A stretch of DNA of 40,393 nucleotides from assembly GCA_902779075.1 (NCBI GenBank), contig CACZAK010000015.1, positions 1-40,393 of the forward strand, read 5' to 3'. This stretch comes from an uncultured bacterium (GTDB lineage Bacteria; Verrucomicrobiota; Kiritimatiellia; RFP12; UBA1067). A program made the position numbers and the translations under genes. The notes beneath the pieces are model-generated. The model was given only the letters and a program-made list of their open reading frames with translations. It was not told the DNA's origin and searched no databases. Below are positions 6,926 to 15,792 of this stretch, piece by piece; positions within the stretch are counted from its first letter, which is position 1, and the number at the start of each line of letters is the position of its first letter.

Positions 6926-8535
6926 ACGACGTCCTGCGAGAACGCCTTAAGGGCGTTCCGTTGCGCCCTGGCTGTTACCTGATGAGGGACCGCCGGGGCG
7001 TCATCATCTACGTCGGCAAGGCGAAGAACCTGCGCCGGCGCGTACTTTCCTATTTCCGCCCGGGCGCTGACCTCGCGCCGAAGGTTCGTTCGATGGTGAA
7101 CACCGTCGCCGACCTTGAGTGGATGTGCGTGCGAAACGAGGCCGAGGCGCTGCTCACGGAGGCCTCGCTGATCAAGCAGTACAAGCCGCACTTCAACATC
7201 CTCATGCGCGACGACAAGCGTTACCTCGCGCTGCGTGCGGATCCCGATGACCCGTTCCCGCGCTTTGCCACGTGCCGCATCGTGCGCGACGACGGCGCGC
7301 TTTACTTCGGGCCGTTTCCGTCCGCCCCCGTCGTGCGCGCAGCGAAGGACTTTGTCGAGAAGCACTACGGACTGCGCGGCTGCGACGCGCTCGCGCCGGA
7401 CGAGGAGACGCATCGACACTGCCATGCGGACGTCATCCGCTTCTGCACCGCGCCGTGCGAAGGTAAGATTACGGCTGCGGACTACCGGGCGCGGTTCGAC
7501 GAGGCGTGCGCGTTCCTGCGCGGGGAGCGTCCTGCCGTCATCGCGGAGCTGGTGGAGTCGATGAAGGCCGCCGCCGCAGCGGAGGACTTCACGAAGGCCG
7601 CGCGTCTGCGCGATACCATCGGTGCGCTCAAGGAAATGACGAAGGCGCATTTCGTGCGGCGGCGTCCAGAGGAGACGCGCGAGGCGGCGAAACAGGGTCT
7701 CGCGGAACTCGCCGCCGCGCTGAAACTCGAGAAGCCGCCGCACGTCATCGAGTGCGCGGACATCTCCAACCTTTTTGGCACGCATTCCGTCGCGTCGCTT
7801 GTGGTGGCGGTGGACGGTCTTCCCGACCGCCGCTTCTACCGCCACTTCCGCATCGAGACGGTGGAGGGCGCGGACGATCCGCGTTCGATGGCCGAAGTCG
7901 TGCGCCGGCGCTACGGCCCGGAATCAACGCTCACGGCGAAATCGCCGAGAGCCGACCTCTTCATCTGCGACGGTGGCATCACGCAACTGCGCGCCGCGCG
8001 CGCGGCGTTTGCGGAAATCGGCGTGACGGACATCCCCGTCGTCGGTCTTGCGGAGCGCATGGAGATCATCGTCACGGACGACGAACGCGGCGACGTGTTC
8101 CTACCGCGCGACTCGCAGGGCCTCTTCGTGGCGACGCGTCTGCGCGACGAAGCGCACCGCTTCGCGATCACGTACCACCGCAGCCTGCGCGAGCGGACGA
8201 TCCGCGAATCGGCGCTTGACGAGGTGCCCGGCATAGGCCCTGCGAAGAAGATCGCGCTGCTGCGCCGTTTCCATTCGATCTACGGCATCGCCCGCGCGAC
8301 CGATGAGGAGATTGCTGCCGCCGCCGGCGTAGGTCCCGAAATCGCCGCCGCCGTGAAGCGCGCCGCCGGGCATACGGGAAAAAGCGCGGCGGCACAGGTG
8401 TCGGAGAAGGATGGCGGATGTCCGGAGATTCCGGAAAGTCCGGAAAATCCGGAAAGTCCGGAGGGTCCGGAAAGTCCGGAGGATCCGGACAATCCGGAAA
8501 ATTGCCACTTGACGGCAAACAAAAAAAAATGCTAA
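6922..8535 (+). CDS. uvrC: UvrABC excinuclease subunit C
   Basis: A 537-aa nuclease that makes both incisions in nucleotide excision repair. Domains in order: GIY-YIG nuclease (GCYLM, then IIYVGKAKNLRRR), a cysteine-bearing linker, a UVR UvrB-binding motif (EDFTKAARLRDTI), the RNase H-like endonuclease (ECADISNLFG, LFICDGG) and a helix-hairpin-helix (VPGIGPAKK). It starts at GTG 6922, sharing GTGA with the tatA stop; no ATG lies before the GIY-YIG core. The last roughly 40 residues are not UvrC-like: a P-E-x repeat tail (8421-8501) and a short polar end. The stop codon lies inside the -10 box of the next promoter. Confidence 0.95.
   Translation: MNDVLRERLKGVPLRPGCYLMRDRRGVIIYVGKAKNLRRRVLSYFRPGADLAPKVRSMVNTVADLEWMCVRNEAEALLTEASLIKQYKPHFNILMRDDKRYLALRADPDDPFPRFATCRIVRDDGALYFGPFPSAPVVRAAKDFVEKHYGLRGCDALAPDEETHRHCHADVIRFCTAPCEGKITAADYRARFDEACAFLRGERPAVIAELVESMKAAAAAEDFTKAARLRDTIGALKEMTKAHFVRRRPEETREAAKQGLAELAAALKLEKPPHVIECADISNLFGTHSVASLVVAVDGLPDRRFYRHFRIETVEGADDPRSMAEVVRRRYGPESTLTAKSPRADLFICDGGITQLRAARAAFAEIGVTDIPVVGLAERMEIIVTDDERGDVFLPRDSQGLFVATRLRDEAHRFAITYHRSLRERTIRESALDEVPGIGPAKKIALLRRFHSIYGIARATDEEIAAAAGVGPEIAAAVKRAAGHTGKSAAAQVSEKDGGCPEIPESPENPESPEGPESPEDPDNPENCHLTANKKKC
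8421..8501 (+). repeat. In-frame 9-nt TCCGGA repeat array at the 3' end of uvrC
   Basis: Nine consecutive 9-nt units, TCCGGA plus three variable bases, encode a Pro-Glu/Asp-x tail on UvrC. The units match those in hydB (2903-2947) in sequence, length and codon phase, and unit-to-unit variation is confined to positions 7-9. Confidence 0.92.
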
Positions 8536-8538
8536 ATT
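8509..8538 (+). promoter_or_regulatory. Promoter for the secreted repeat protein operon
   Basis: TTGACG (8509-8514), an 18-nt spacer containing an A-tract, and TAAATT (8533-8538). It overlaps the last codons of uvrC and serves the gene starting at 8605. Confidence 0.6.
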
Positions 8539-8604
8539 ATAAACCACTCGTCCGAGGAAGGTGGACTTCTTTGGGGGTGCCGGTTTACAGAAAAGGAGCA
8601 TTAT

Positions 8605-11600
8605 ATGTCGTTCAAACTGTTGGAAATCGGGAGGGACGCGCTCCGTCGCGTCCGCATCGGGAGGGCCGCGCTTGTCGCGGCCACAGTCTGCGTAGCGACG
8701 GCGCCAACGCCGTCGTTCGCCCAGACGATTGACGGCGACCATACCATAAGTACCGATACGAAACTGACCGAAGACGTCACCGTCAACGGGCAGCTGATCC
8801 TCGACGGCGCGGCAGTCGACCTCAACGGCCACAAGCTCACGGTGAAGGGCGTGACAGGTCAGGGTGTCATTACCGACACCTTGAACGACCAGTACGCGCT
8901 CTATCAGGAACTGACATATCTTGAATCGACCACGGCGGGGAAGCAGTTCATCGATACCGGATACATCCACAGCACCAGATCGAACGTCCACATCAAGTTC
9001 CGGCATCCGTCCTATTCGACGGCTTATACGTGGTTCTCCTATTTCGGCGGCGGCGGGCGCGACCAGGCGTATTCGTTCGGCGGCTGGATCGTCTATACCG
9101 GCGGCAGATACTACCATTGGAAGTCGCTTGGAGGCGGCGAAGGGAGTTGGGTGGGTTCGAGCGCCAACACCGACTACCATCTCTTCATCAGGAAGAGTTC
9201 GGCGGCCGGCGACAGCGGCAACTGCTATGTCGCGAACGCAAGCAACAGCGGTTTGGTATCAGGAGTGGTAAAGGCGAGCGCGACGGAGTGGCCGACCGAC
9301 GTCACGCCGGTGACGGCGTATCTCTTCGGACACCACAACCTCAACGGAACCTTGAACAGCGCCTATGTCGGTTCGCGCATCTATCTTTGCGAAATCAAGG
9401 ACGGCGGCACCGCCGCCGCCAATCTGGTCCGCAACTTCATCCCGATGAAACGCCGCGCCGACGACAAGCCGGGCATGATGGACAAGGTGAACGACGTATT
9501 CTACACGAACGCGAACCCGGACAGCACGGCAGACTTCACGGCCGGTCCTGCGACGGCGACGACGCTCACCGCGACGGCCGCGGAAATCGCCGCCGCCGGA
9601 ACGCTCGTCCTCGACATCGACGAGGGCGACAGCGTCAATCTTTCCTCGCTGAAGCTCTACGGCAAGGTGAAACTCGTGAAGACAGGCAAGGGAACGCTTG
9701 TGCAGGACGTCTCGGCGGACTGGGTGTGCGGAATTGAAGTGCAGGACGGGCGGCTCCAGACCACTGACGCGCTGGCCGCGTCGATAAAGACCGATCTTTC
9801 GATAAAGGCGGGAGCCACGGTGTCGATTGCATGTACGGGCGCGGCGAGCGCCACCATGCCGGCGGCGGTGTCGCTGGAGGCCGGTGCGAAACTGCTCTTC
9901 GACACAACCGCTTTCTCCGGCACCGGATTGGAGTTCTCGGTCGGCGGCATCACGTTCGGCGAGGGCGCGACTGCATCCGAATGTATTGCGACGGCGAACC
10001 CGCTTTACGGCGTGACGCTCGAAAGCTCGACATTGATACGGCTCGACCGCCTGACCGCACCGATTACCGCCGTGTGGACGGGCAATGGCACGGCGGGCGA
10101 TTACGACGATTCCGCCAACTGGAATTGCTACAACAAACTCGGGGGCTTGCTCGACAATACGACGCTCCCCGATGCCGATACCGTCCTCATCCGTCTCGAT
10201 GCCGACGCCGACTGGACGGCGAAGGGCGCGATCGCGCTCGGCACGGGCGTGACGCTCGACCTCAATGGCAACAGCCTGACGGCGACATCTATCACTGGCG
10301 CCGGCGTCGTCACCGACAGCTCCAACAACTACTACACGACGCTGAAGGACGCCTCGGGCAACTTTTATGTCCAGTTGGAGTATCTGGCGTCGGGAACGGC
10401 CACCGGTGATTACAACCACGGCATGGAATACATCGACACGGGCTACCAGCACAACACCAAGACGGTCGTCGATATGAAGGTGCAGATTCTCAAGACCACG
10501 ACCGACTGGTACTGCTACTACGGCGCCCGCAAGAACAATCCGACGGACGCCCTCGGCGGCTGGATCAACAGAAACAACCACTACAAAGGCGTGACGGCAG
10601 ACACCAGCACCAGTATCCCGTATCCGAAGAACGTGCCGTTCTTGGCGCACATGGAGTTTAGCGGGACGTGCACGTTCGGCAACGCGGAGGATTCTTCGAC
10701 ATATCTGACCTACACCTCCGGCGCGGGCGCATCTCCCGGCATCAACGACTTCATGTTCGGCATGAACAACGGCGGGGGTAGGTCGCACGGCATGAATGGG
10801 CGCATCTACTACTGCATCGTGAAGGAAAAGACGGACGAGGCTGGCGTTTATGATGTCAAGCGCGACTTTGTTGCGGCGAAACGCCTCTCGGACGGCGTTC
10901 TCGGTATGCTCGACAAGGAGAACGGGGTGTTCTACACGAACAATGGCAGCGGCGCGTTCATCGCCGGTCCTTATGCGACGAACGGCAGCGCGACGGGCGC
11001 GGGCGAACTGCACATCACCGTTCCGGCGGAATCGTCCGCCGCGCTCGGTTCGATGGCGAAGATCGTCGGCGGCATCAAGGTCGTGAAGGACGGTGCGGGC
11101 GCGATGACGCTTCCGGCGGATGGGCAGTATTTCGCCGGCGGCTTCGAAGTCGCGGGCGGAACGCTCTCCATGACGCAGACAGCGGCCTTCCTCGCCGGAA
11201 CGCCGATCACCGCGACGGCGGGCGGAACCATCACCATCGCGGCGTCCGACGGCGCGTCCTACGCCAACAACTTCACGCTCGCGGGCGGCACGCTCAAGGT
11301 GCTTGCTTCCGGCACGGGCAATACCACGACGGCGGCTATCGCCGGAACGCTCGCGCTCGAAACCGGCGCGGCGGACGCGCAGCCGGTCGTCTCCATCGAC
11401 ATGACGGACTGCACCAGCGCGACGTTCCAGTTGAACACGACGGCGCTCAATGTTGGCTCCGGCGTGACTGCCGCTCCCGGCTTCGTCTCGCTCGCCGACA
11501 CGACCGCATACGAGGCGAGCATCGTCGATGGCACGGCAATCAAGGTCGAGCATCTGACTTCGCCCGCGACGGCGGTGTGGACGGGCCTCGGCGAGGCTGG

Positions 11601-13191
11601 GAACTTCGACGATCCGGGCAACTGGAGCTGCTCGAACAAATACGGCGTCGCGCTCGCTAACACGCTTCCCGACAACACGACCCTAACGTTCCGCCTCGGC
11701 GCCGACGCCGATTGGACGGCGAAGGGCGCGATCGCGCTCGGCACGGGCGTGACGCTCGACCTCAACGGGCGGACGCTCGCCGTCTCGGATATTACGGGTA
11801 ATGGCGTCGTCACCGACAGTTCCGCTCCCGGCAATTCCTCGCTCAAAGACGCCGCCGGCAATCTCTACGCCCAGCTGGAGTATCTGGAGTCGAGCACCAA
11901 ATACAGCGGCAATACCTACAACTGGGGTTCGGCGTATATCGACACGGGTTACCAGCACAACGGCGGCACCGTTGTTGACATGAAAGTGCAGATAACCGGT
12001 TCGACTGGCGACTGGTATTCCTACTACGGGTCGCGCACCGGCGGCGGCGACAAAAACGCTTTCGGTGGATGGATTCACGGCGGGGCGCACTTCAAGGGAG
12101 TCGCGCAGGCGAACGAATGGGGCGGCACGTCCTACTCCCGCGACACGCCGTTCGAGGTACATATGCAGTTCAATGGCACCTGCACGTTCGGTACGTACAG
12201 TTATACGGTCAGCAGCGCGGGCGGCAGTTCCGGCCTCAACGACTATCTCTTTGCCCAGAACCAGTCCGGCAGCATACAGTGGATGACATGGGGGCGGATA
12301 TTCTACTGCACCGTCCGCGAAGGGGAAACCGTCATGCGCGACTTTGTGGCGGCAAAGCGTCTCTCCGACGGCGTTCTCGGCATGTTCGATAAGGAGAATG
12401 GGGTGTTCTACACGAACAAGGGCAGCGGCTCCTTCGTCGCCGGGCCTCCAAAGGCGAGTGACGACAACAGCGGCGCGGGCGAACTACACATCACCGTGGC
12501 GGAGAATGCGACGCTTTCGCTTGCCAATACGGCGAAGATCGCCGGCAACGTGAAGATCGTGAAGGACGGCCTTGGCACGCTCGTTGCGCCCACAACGGGG
12601 CAATACTTTGTCGGCGGAATCGGCGTAACCGCGGGCACGCTCTCCATGGGCGGCGCGCTTGCCTACGGCGGCACGATCAATGCGGCAAACGGCACGACGG
12701 TTTCCGTGCCGAAGTCCGTCGGCTCTGCCGGAACGAGCGTGGTCAACATCGCCGGCGGCACGCTCGATGTCGCGAACTGCGGCACGAGCGTCGTCACTGG
12801 CACGGTGACGCTCGGCGGAAACGCTATCTCGGTTGCCGGATCGTTCGCGCCGGTCTCCGGCACGGCGGCGCATACCATCACGCTCGCCGAAGGCGCGACG
12901 CTCGACTTCACGCAGTGGACGGGCACGTTCCCTGTTGCCTATCCGACGCTGTCCTACGCCTCCGGCGCGAACATCACCTTGAAGCTCGAACCGGCGTCGA
13001 CGGGCATTACGGACCTGGCGAAGTCGAAGGATGCGCAAACCATGAAGCCCAACGGCTATCTGCTCTCCTCGGTTCCCTCCGATGTCACGTTCAGCCCGGA
13101 CGCCGCGACGGACGCCCGGTTCCGCGTCGTGCCGGACGAGAACGGCCTTCGCGTGTCGTTCAAGGCCGGCCTCGCCATAATCATTCTGTAA
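8605..13191 (+). CDS. Very large secreted repeat protein with LamG-like modules
   Basis: A 1528-aa protein with an N-terminal export signal: a long basic n-region, then AALVAATVCVATA and a likely cleavage at SFA-QT. Three modules built on a YIDTGY motif, followed by a YFG/YYGxR and a GGW motif, begin near residues 105, 590 and 1090. I take these as concanavalin/LamG-like folds. Between them lie beta-helix-like stretches (LDLNGxxL, GTLSM). The second and third modules share a roughly 500-aa tandem duplication. Strong SD (AAAGGAG) 6 nt before ATG 8605. REP-like palindromes form the signal-peptide n-region coding. The function is probably surface or glycan binding; I see no catalytic motif and no clear autotransporter barrel. 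It is followed after 13 nt by a C10 protease gene. Confidence 0.75.
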   Translation: MSFKLLEIGRDALRRVRIGRAALVAATVCVATAPTPSFAQTIDGDHTISTDTKLTEDVTVNGQLILDGAAVDLNGHKLTVKGVTGQGVITDTLNDQYALYQELTYLESTTAGKQFIDTGYIHSTRSNVHIKFRHPSYSTAYTWFSYFGGGGRDQAYSFGGWIVYTGGRYYHWKSLGGGEGSWVGSSANTDYHLFIRKSSAAGDSGNCYVANASNSGLVSGVVKASATEWPTDVTPVTAYLFGHHNLNGTLNSAYVGSRIYLCEIKDGGTAAANLVRNFIPMKRRADDKPGMMDKVNDVFYTNANPDSTADFTAGPATATTLTATAAEIAAAGTLVLDIDEGDSVNLSSLKLYGKVKLVKTGKGTLVQDVSADWVCGIEVQDGRLQTTDALAASIKTDLSIKAGATVSIACTGAASATMPAAVSLEAGAKLLFDTTAFSGTGLEFSVGGITFGEGATASECIATANPLYGVTLESSTLIRLDRLTAPITAVWTGNGTAGDYDDSANWNCYNKLGGLLDNTTLPDADTVLIRLDADADWTAKGAIALGTGVTLDLNGNSLTATSITGAGVVTDSSNNYYTTLKDASGNFYVQLEYLASGTATGDYNHGMEYIDTGYQHNTKTVVDMKVQILKTTTDWYCYYGARKNNPTDALGGWINRNNHYKGVTADTSTSIPYPKNVPFLAHMEFSGTCTFGNAEDSSTYLTYTSGAGASPGINDFMFGMNNGGGRSHGMNGRIYYCIVKEKTDEAGVYDVKRDFVAAKRLSDGVLGMLDKENGVFYTNNGSGAFIAGPYATNGSATGAGELHITVPAESSAALGSMAKIVGGIKVVKDGAGAMTLPADGQYFAGGFEVAGGTLSMTQTAAFLAGTPITATAGGTITIAASDGASYANNFTLAGGTLKVLASGTGNTTTAAIAGTLALETGAADAQPVVSIDMTDCTSATFQLNTTALNVGSGVTAAPGFVSLADTTAYEASIVDGTAIKVEHLTSPATAVWTGLGEAGNFDDPGNWSCSNKYGVALANTLPDNTTLTFRLGADADWTAKGAIALGTGVTLDLNGRTLAVSDITGNGVVTDSSAPGNSSLKDAAGNLYAQLEYLESSTKYSGNTYNWGSAYIDTGYQHNGGTVVDMKVQITGSTGDWYSYYGSRTGGGDKNAFGGWIHGGAHFKGVAQANEWGGTSYSRDTPFEVHMQFNGTCTFGTYSYTVSSAGGSSGLNDYLFAQNQSGSIQWMTWGRIFYCTVREGETVMRDFVAAKRLSDGVLGMFDKENGVFYTNKGSGSFVAGPPKASDDNSGAGELHITVAENATLSLANTAKIAGNVKIVKDGLGTLVAPTTGQYFVGGIGVTAGTLSMGGALAYGGTINAANGTTVSVPKSVGSAGTSVVNIAGGTLDVANCGTSVVTGTVTLGGNAISVAGSFAPVSGTAAHTITLAEGATLDFTQWTGTFPVAYPTLSYASGANITLKLEPASTGITDLAKSKDAQTMKPNGYLLSSVPSDVTFSPDAATDARFRVVPDENGLRVSFKAGLAIIIL
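8629..8682 (+). repeat. Two tandem REP-like palindromes inside the signal-peptide coding sequence
   Basis: Two adjacent units begin GGGAGGG and contain a 7-bp stem: GGACGCG/CGCGTCC (about 8634-8653) and GGCCGCG/CGCGGCC (8664-8682). The second unit (8659-8682) is identical over 24 nt to the intergenic copy at 23256-23279. Translated, they give repeated IGR-x-A-L steps. Confidence 0.85.
10072..12660 (+). repeat. About 1.5-kb imperfect tandem duplication within the repeat protein gene
   Basis: A 1.5-kb unit starting with GTGTGGACGGG at 10072 recurs at 11575. The stretches starting at 10201 and 11701, exactly 1500 nt apart, are almost base-identical for more than 60 nt. Elsewhere the two units have diverged but keep the same motif order. 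Confidence 0.85.
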
Positions 13192-13204
13192 GGTTGGCGC
13201 AGGG

Positions 13205-15661
13205 ATGAAGAAACGCGCAGTTGTCTTCGCGGCGGCGCTGGTCGTGGCGCTCGCCGCGACTGCGGCGGAGACGACAGCCGACGAGGCGAAGCTCGCCGTC
13301 GTCGGCTGGGAAAACGTCAAGGCCGCGCTCGACGGGGAGGTGACTGCTGCGCCTGAAAGCGTCGTCGAATATCCGGCGAAGGACGGCAAGGGCAAGTTCT
13401 ACGTCGTGAAACTTGCCGGCGGCGGCTTCGTCGTCGTCTCCGGCGACACGGAGCTCGTTCCCGTGCTGGCCTATTCCAAGGAGGGTCAATGGGTTGACGA
13501 CGTTGCGCAGAACCCGCTTCTGGCGATGCTGCCCATCGACGTGGCGGGGGCGATGCGGCGCGTTGAGGACAACGCGCCCTACCAGGGCGGTTCCGTCCGG
13601 CTCGCGGCGAGTGGTGGTGGAGCGACAGCAAGCGTACAACAGCAAGGCGGCAACGCGGCGAAGTGGGCGAAGCTGCTTGCGGCGGCGAAGTCCGGCGGCG
13701 GCCTTCGCCTAAGCGCGGGACGGCTCTCGTCCGTAACCGATCTGCGCGTCCCCGCGCTGCTGAAAACGGCCTGGAACCAGAGCGGCAACGGCGAAAACCT
13801 CTACACGCCCAACAACTGGGTCTGCGGATGCGTGGCGACCGCCGGAGCGCAGGTGATGTTCTACCACAAGTGGCCGCGAAACACCGAGGCGCTGACTCCG
13901 TATACGGCTCTCAGCGGCAGCGTCGGCAGCGACGGCGACTGGACGCTGGCCACGGACGGATCGGGCGGATGGAGGAGTTCCTCGGATGCGGAATACACGC
14001 CGTGGAATCCGGCGTTCGGCGGACCTTACGACTGGGATGCGATGGCGGGCGGCAACGCGACAGCGAAGAAACAGGCGATCGGGCGGCTGACGCGCGACGT
14101 AGGGCTGGCGTCGAAAATGGGATACAAATCCAGCGGCAGCGGGGCGCACGAGCTCTTTCTTTTCCGTGCCTTGAGGTCGCAATTCGGCTATGTCGCCGCC
14201 AATCTGATATACGACGCGCAAAGCGACGAAACCGCCGCCCGCAGCTGGAAGCGGGCATTCCTCTCCAACCTCGACGCGCGTCTGCCGGTGTTCCTTTCCG
14301 TTCCCGGTCATGCAATTGTCGCCGACGGCTACGGCTATCAGGACGGTACGCTCTACGTCCACTTCAACTTGGGCTGGGGCGGTTATTGCAACGCCTGGTA
14401 CGCCCCGCCGGACTTGACGTCTGCGCTTTCTTCCTTCAATTCCATCAGCGCGTTCGTTTACAATATCAATCCGCATGGCGTGTGGAATCGCGCAATTGTC
14501 AGCGGACGCCTTCTCGCCGCGTCCGGCTCGCCGATTGGCGACGGCAGCGTCGTGACCGCGAAGGACACGTCTTCCGGCGATACGTATTCGACGCAGACGA
14601 CGAACGGCATCTACGCGCTTAGTCTGCCGGCGGGAACGTATGCGATCGGCGCGGAGGACTGCGCGGGTCTTGCCGTCGCGACGAACCTGACGGTTACGGC
14701 GTGCGTGGACACGCAACACTTTTCCAGTGGTGCCTATACACCCGGAAGCGGTTCCGTTGCCAACATACACGGCGTCGAACTCCAGTACGAGACGATTGCA
14801 ACGCCGGTGATTTCGGCGGTGACGGAAAACGGCGTGTTCTACGGCGAAACGCTCACGGTCGCCATCTCCTGCAGCGACCCCGGCGCGGAAATCCGCTACA
14901 CCCTCGACGGAACGGACCCGACGGCCTCGAGTACGCTCTACGAAGGGCCGTTCGAGCTGTCGGCGTCCGCCACGGTCAAGGCGCGCGTGATTGTCGGCGG
15001 AATTTCCGGCGGCGTGGTCGCGTCGGCGGACTACGTGCGCGGGTTGTACTGGGGCGGCAAGTACGCGGACACCCGCGCCAGCCGCGCCGCGCACTGGGTG
15101 GAGGAGAGCGCCACGACGCACAACGCCACCGGCGCATGGTCGCAGGGGGAGGACTTCGATTTCGATGGCTTCATGCATCTGCACGACTTCTGCCTATTCG
15201 AGGCGGCGGCGCCGTCGAAGGGGCCCAAGGTGGAAATTCGCTCGAAGGCGACGGCTGAGTTTTCCTGTCCGCCGCAGCCGCTCGGCATTGAGGACGTCGC
15301 GCGCGCCGCCGTCAGGATCTGCGGCGAGAACGGCGTCAACTATTTCCAGGCGCTCACGCGCGTCGATGGAAGCCCGGCGTGGGTCGATCTCGTCGGAAAG
15401 ACGCCGCAGACCGGCGTGGAATACGAATACAAGATTCTCCTGAACACCTCTTCGCAGACCTGGACGGCGTGGGTGGTCGAGGAGGGCGTCGAAACGCAGC
15501 TGCGCGGCGCGGCCGGCAGCGCGTTTGAAGGCGGCGTGTTCCCCTACGCCAACAGCATTTCAGGTGCCGTCAAACGCCTCGCCGTAACCGGCGAGGCGAC
15601 GCTCAGGAGCCTCGAAGGCTCATACGCGCCGCGCAAGGGTGCCCTCATCCTCGTTGAGTAG
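13205..15661 (+). CDS. Secreted C10-family (streptopain-like) cysteine protease with accessory domains
   Basis: An 818-aa exported protease. A signal peptide (MKKRAVVFAAALVVALAATAA) precedes a propeptide-like region. The peptidase domain has the catalytic Cys209 in GCVATAGAQ, the His369 in GHAIVADGY and the glycine-rich NLGWGG after it, all standard for family C10. Then come a carboxypeptidase-regulatory-like beta domain (around residues 435-480), a chitobiase-type C-terminal/Fn3-associated repeat (IRYTLDGTDPT) and an unassigned C-terminal domain of about 200 residues. A GACAGCAAGCG dispersed-repeat copy encodes part of the propeptide (13624-13648). It lies 13 nt after the repeat protein with only a weak AGGG before the ATG, so the two are probably co-transcribed. 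Targets are unknown: host or dietary proteins, or a processing step on the neighbouring surface protein. Confidence 0.85.
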   Translation: MKKRAVVFAAALVVALAATAAETTADEAKLAVVGWENVKAALDGEVTAAPESVVEYPAKDGKGKFYVVKLAGGGFVVVSGDTELVPVLAYSKEGQWVDDVAQNPLLAMLPIDVAGAMRRVEDNAPYQGGSVRLAASGGGATASVQQQGGNAAKWAKLLAAAKSGGGLRLSAGRLSSVTDLRVPALLKTAWNQSGNGENLYTPNNWVCGCVATAGAQVMFYHKWPRNTEALTPYTALSGSVGSDGDWTLATDGSGGWRSSSDAEYTPWNPAFGGPYDWDAMAGGNATAKKQAIGRLTRDVGLASKMGYKSSGSGAHELFLFRALRSQFGYVAANLIYDAQSDETAARSWKRAFLSNLDARLPVFLSVPGHAIVADGYGYQDGTLYVHFNLGWGGYCNAWYAPPDLTSALSSFNSISAFVYNINPHGVWNRAIVSGRLLAASGSPIGDGSVVTAKDTSSGDTYSTQTTNGIYALSLPAGTYAIGAEDCAGLAVATNLTVTACVDTQHFSSGAYTPGSGSVANIHGVELQYETIATPVISAVTENGVFYGETLTVAISCSDPGAEIRYTLDGTDPTASSTLYEGPFELSASATVKARVIVGGISGGVVASADYVRGLYWGGKYADTRASRAAHWVEESATTHNATGAWSQGEDFDFDGFMHLHDFCLFEAAAPSKGPKVEIRSKATAEFSCPPQPLGIEDVARAAVRICGENGVNYFQALTRVDGSPAWVDLVGKTPQTGVEYEYKILLNTSSQTWTAWVVEEGVETQLRGAAGSAFEGGVFPYANSISGAVKRLAVTGEATLRSLEGSYAPRKGALILVE
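13624..13648 (+). repeat. Dispersed repeat copy inside the C10 protease gene
   Basis: GACAGCAAGCGTACAACA followed by (G/A)CAAGG matches the intergenic copy at 36525-36549 with one mismatch over 24 nt. It is preceded here, as in other copies, by a GTGGTGGTGGAG-like run, and it reads in frame as a Gln-rich stretch. Confidence 0.8.
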
Positions 15662-15724
15662 GTTATTGCCGCGGTGGTGGGCCATCGCCGCGAATCTTGC
15701 CGAGGTTTTAGGCGAAAATTCCGC

Positions 15725-15753
15725 TTGCCCGCGTGGCCGTTTTCGTCTAAAAT
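15725..15753 (+). promoter_or_regulatory. Promoter for the rhamnosidase gene
   Basis: TTGCCC (15725-15730), 17 nt, TAAAAT (15748-15753), lying 40 nt before the start codon and before an AGGAGA ribosome site. Confidence 0.6.
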
Positions 15754-15792
15754 TCACGGCGTTGATTTTTCAATGCCAAAAGGAGAACCAAA

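Noticed and set aside
8421..8501. TCCGGA arrays as a CRISPR or regulatory binding array
   Set aside because: Units are 9 nt with no spacers, lie inside coding sequence and keep the reading frame; no cas gene is nearby.
9259..11553. A 764-codon minus-strand frame opposite the secreted repeat protein
   Set aside because: Low-complexity Arg/Val-rich translation, no signal or motif; the plus strand has a signal peptide and repeated modules.
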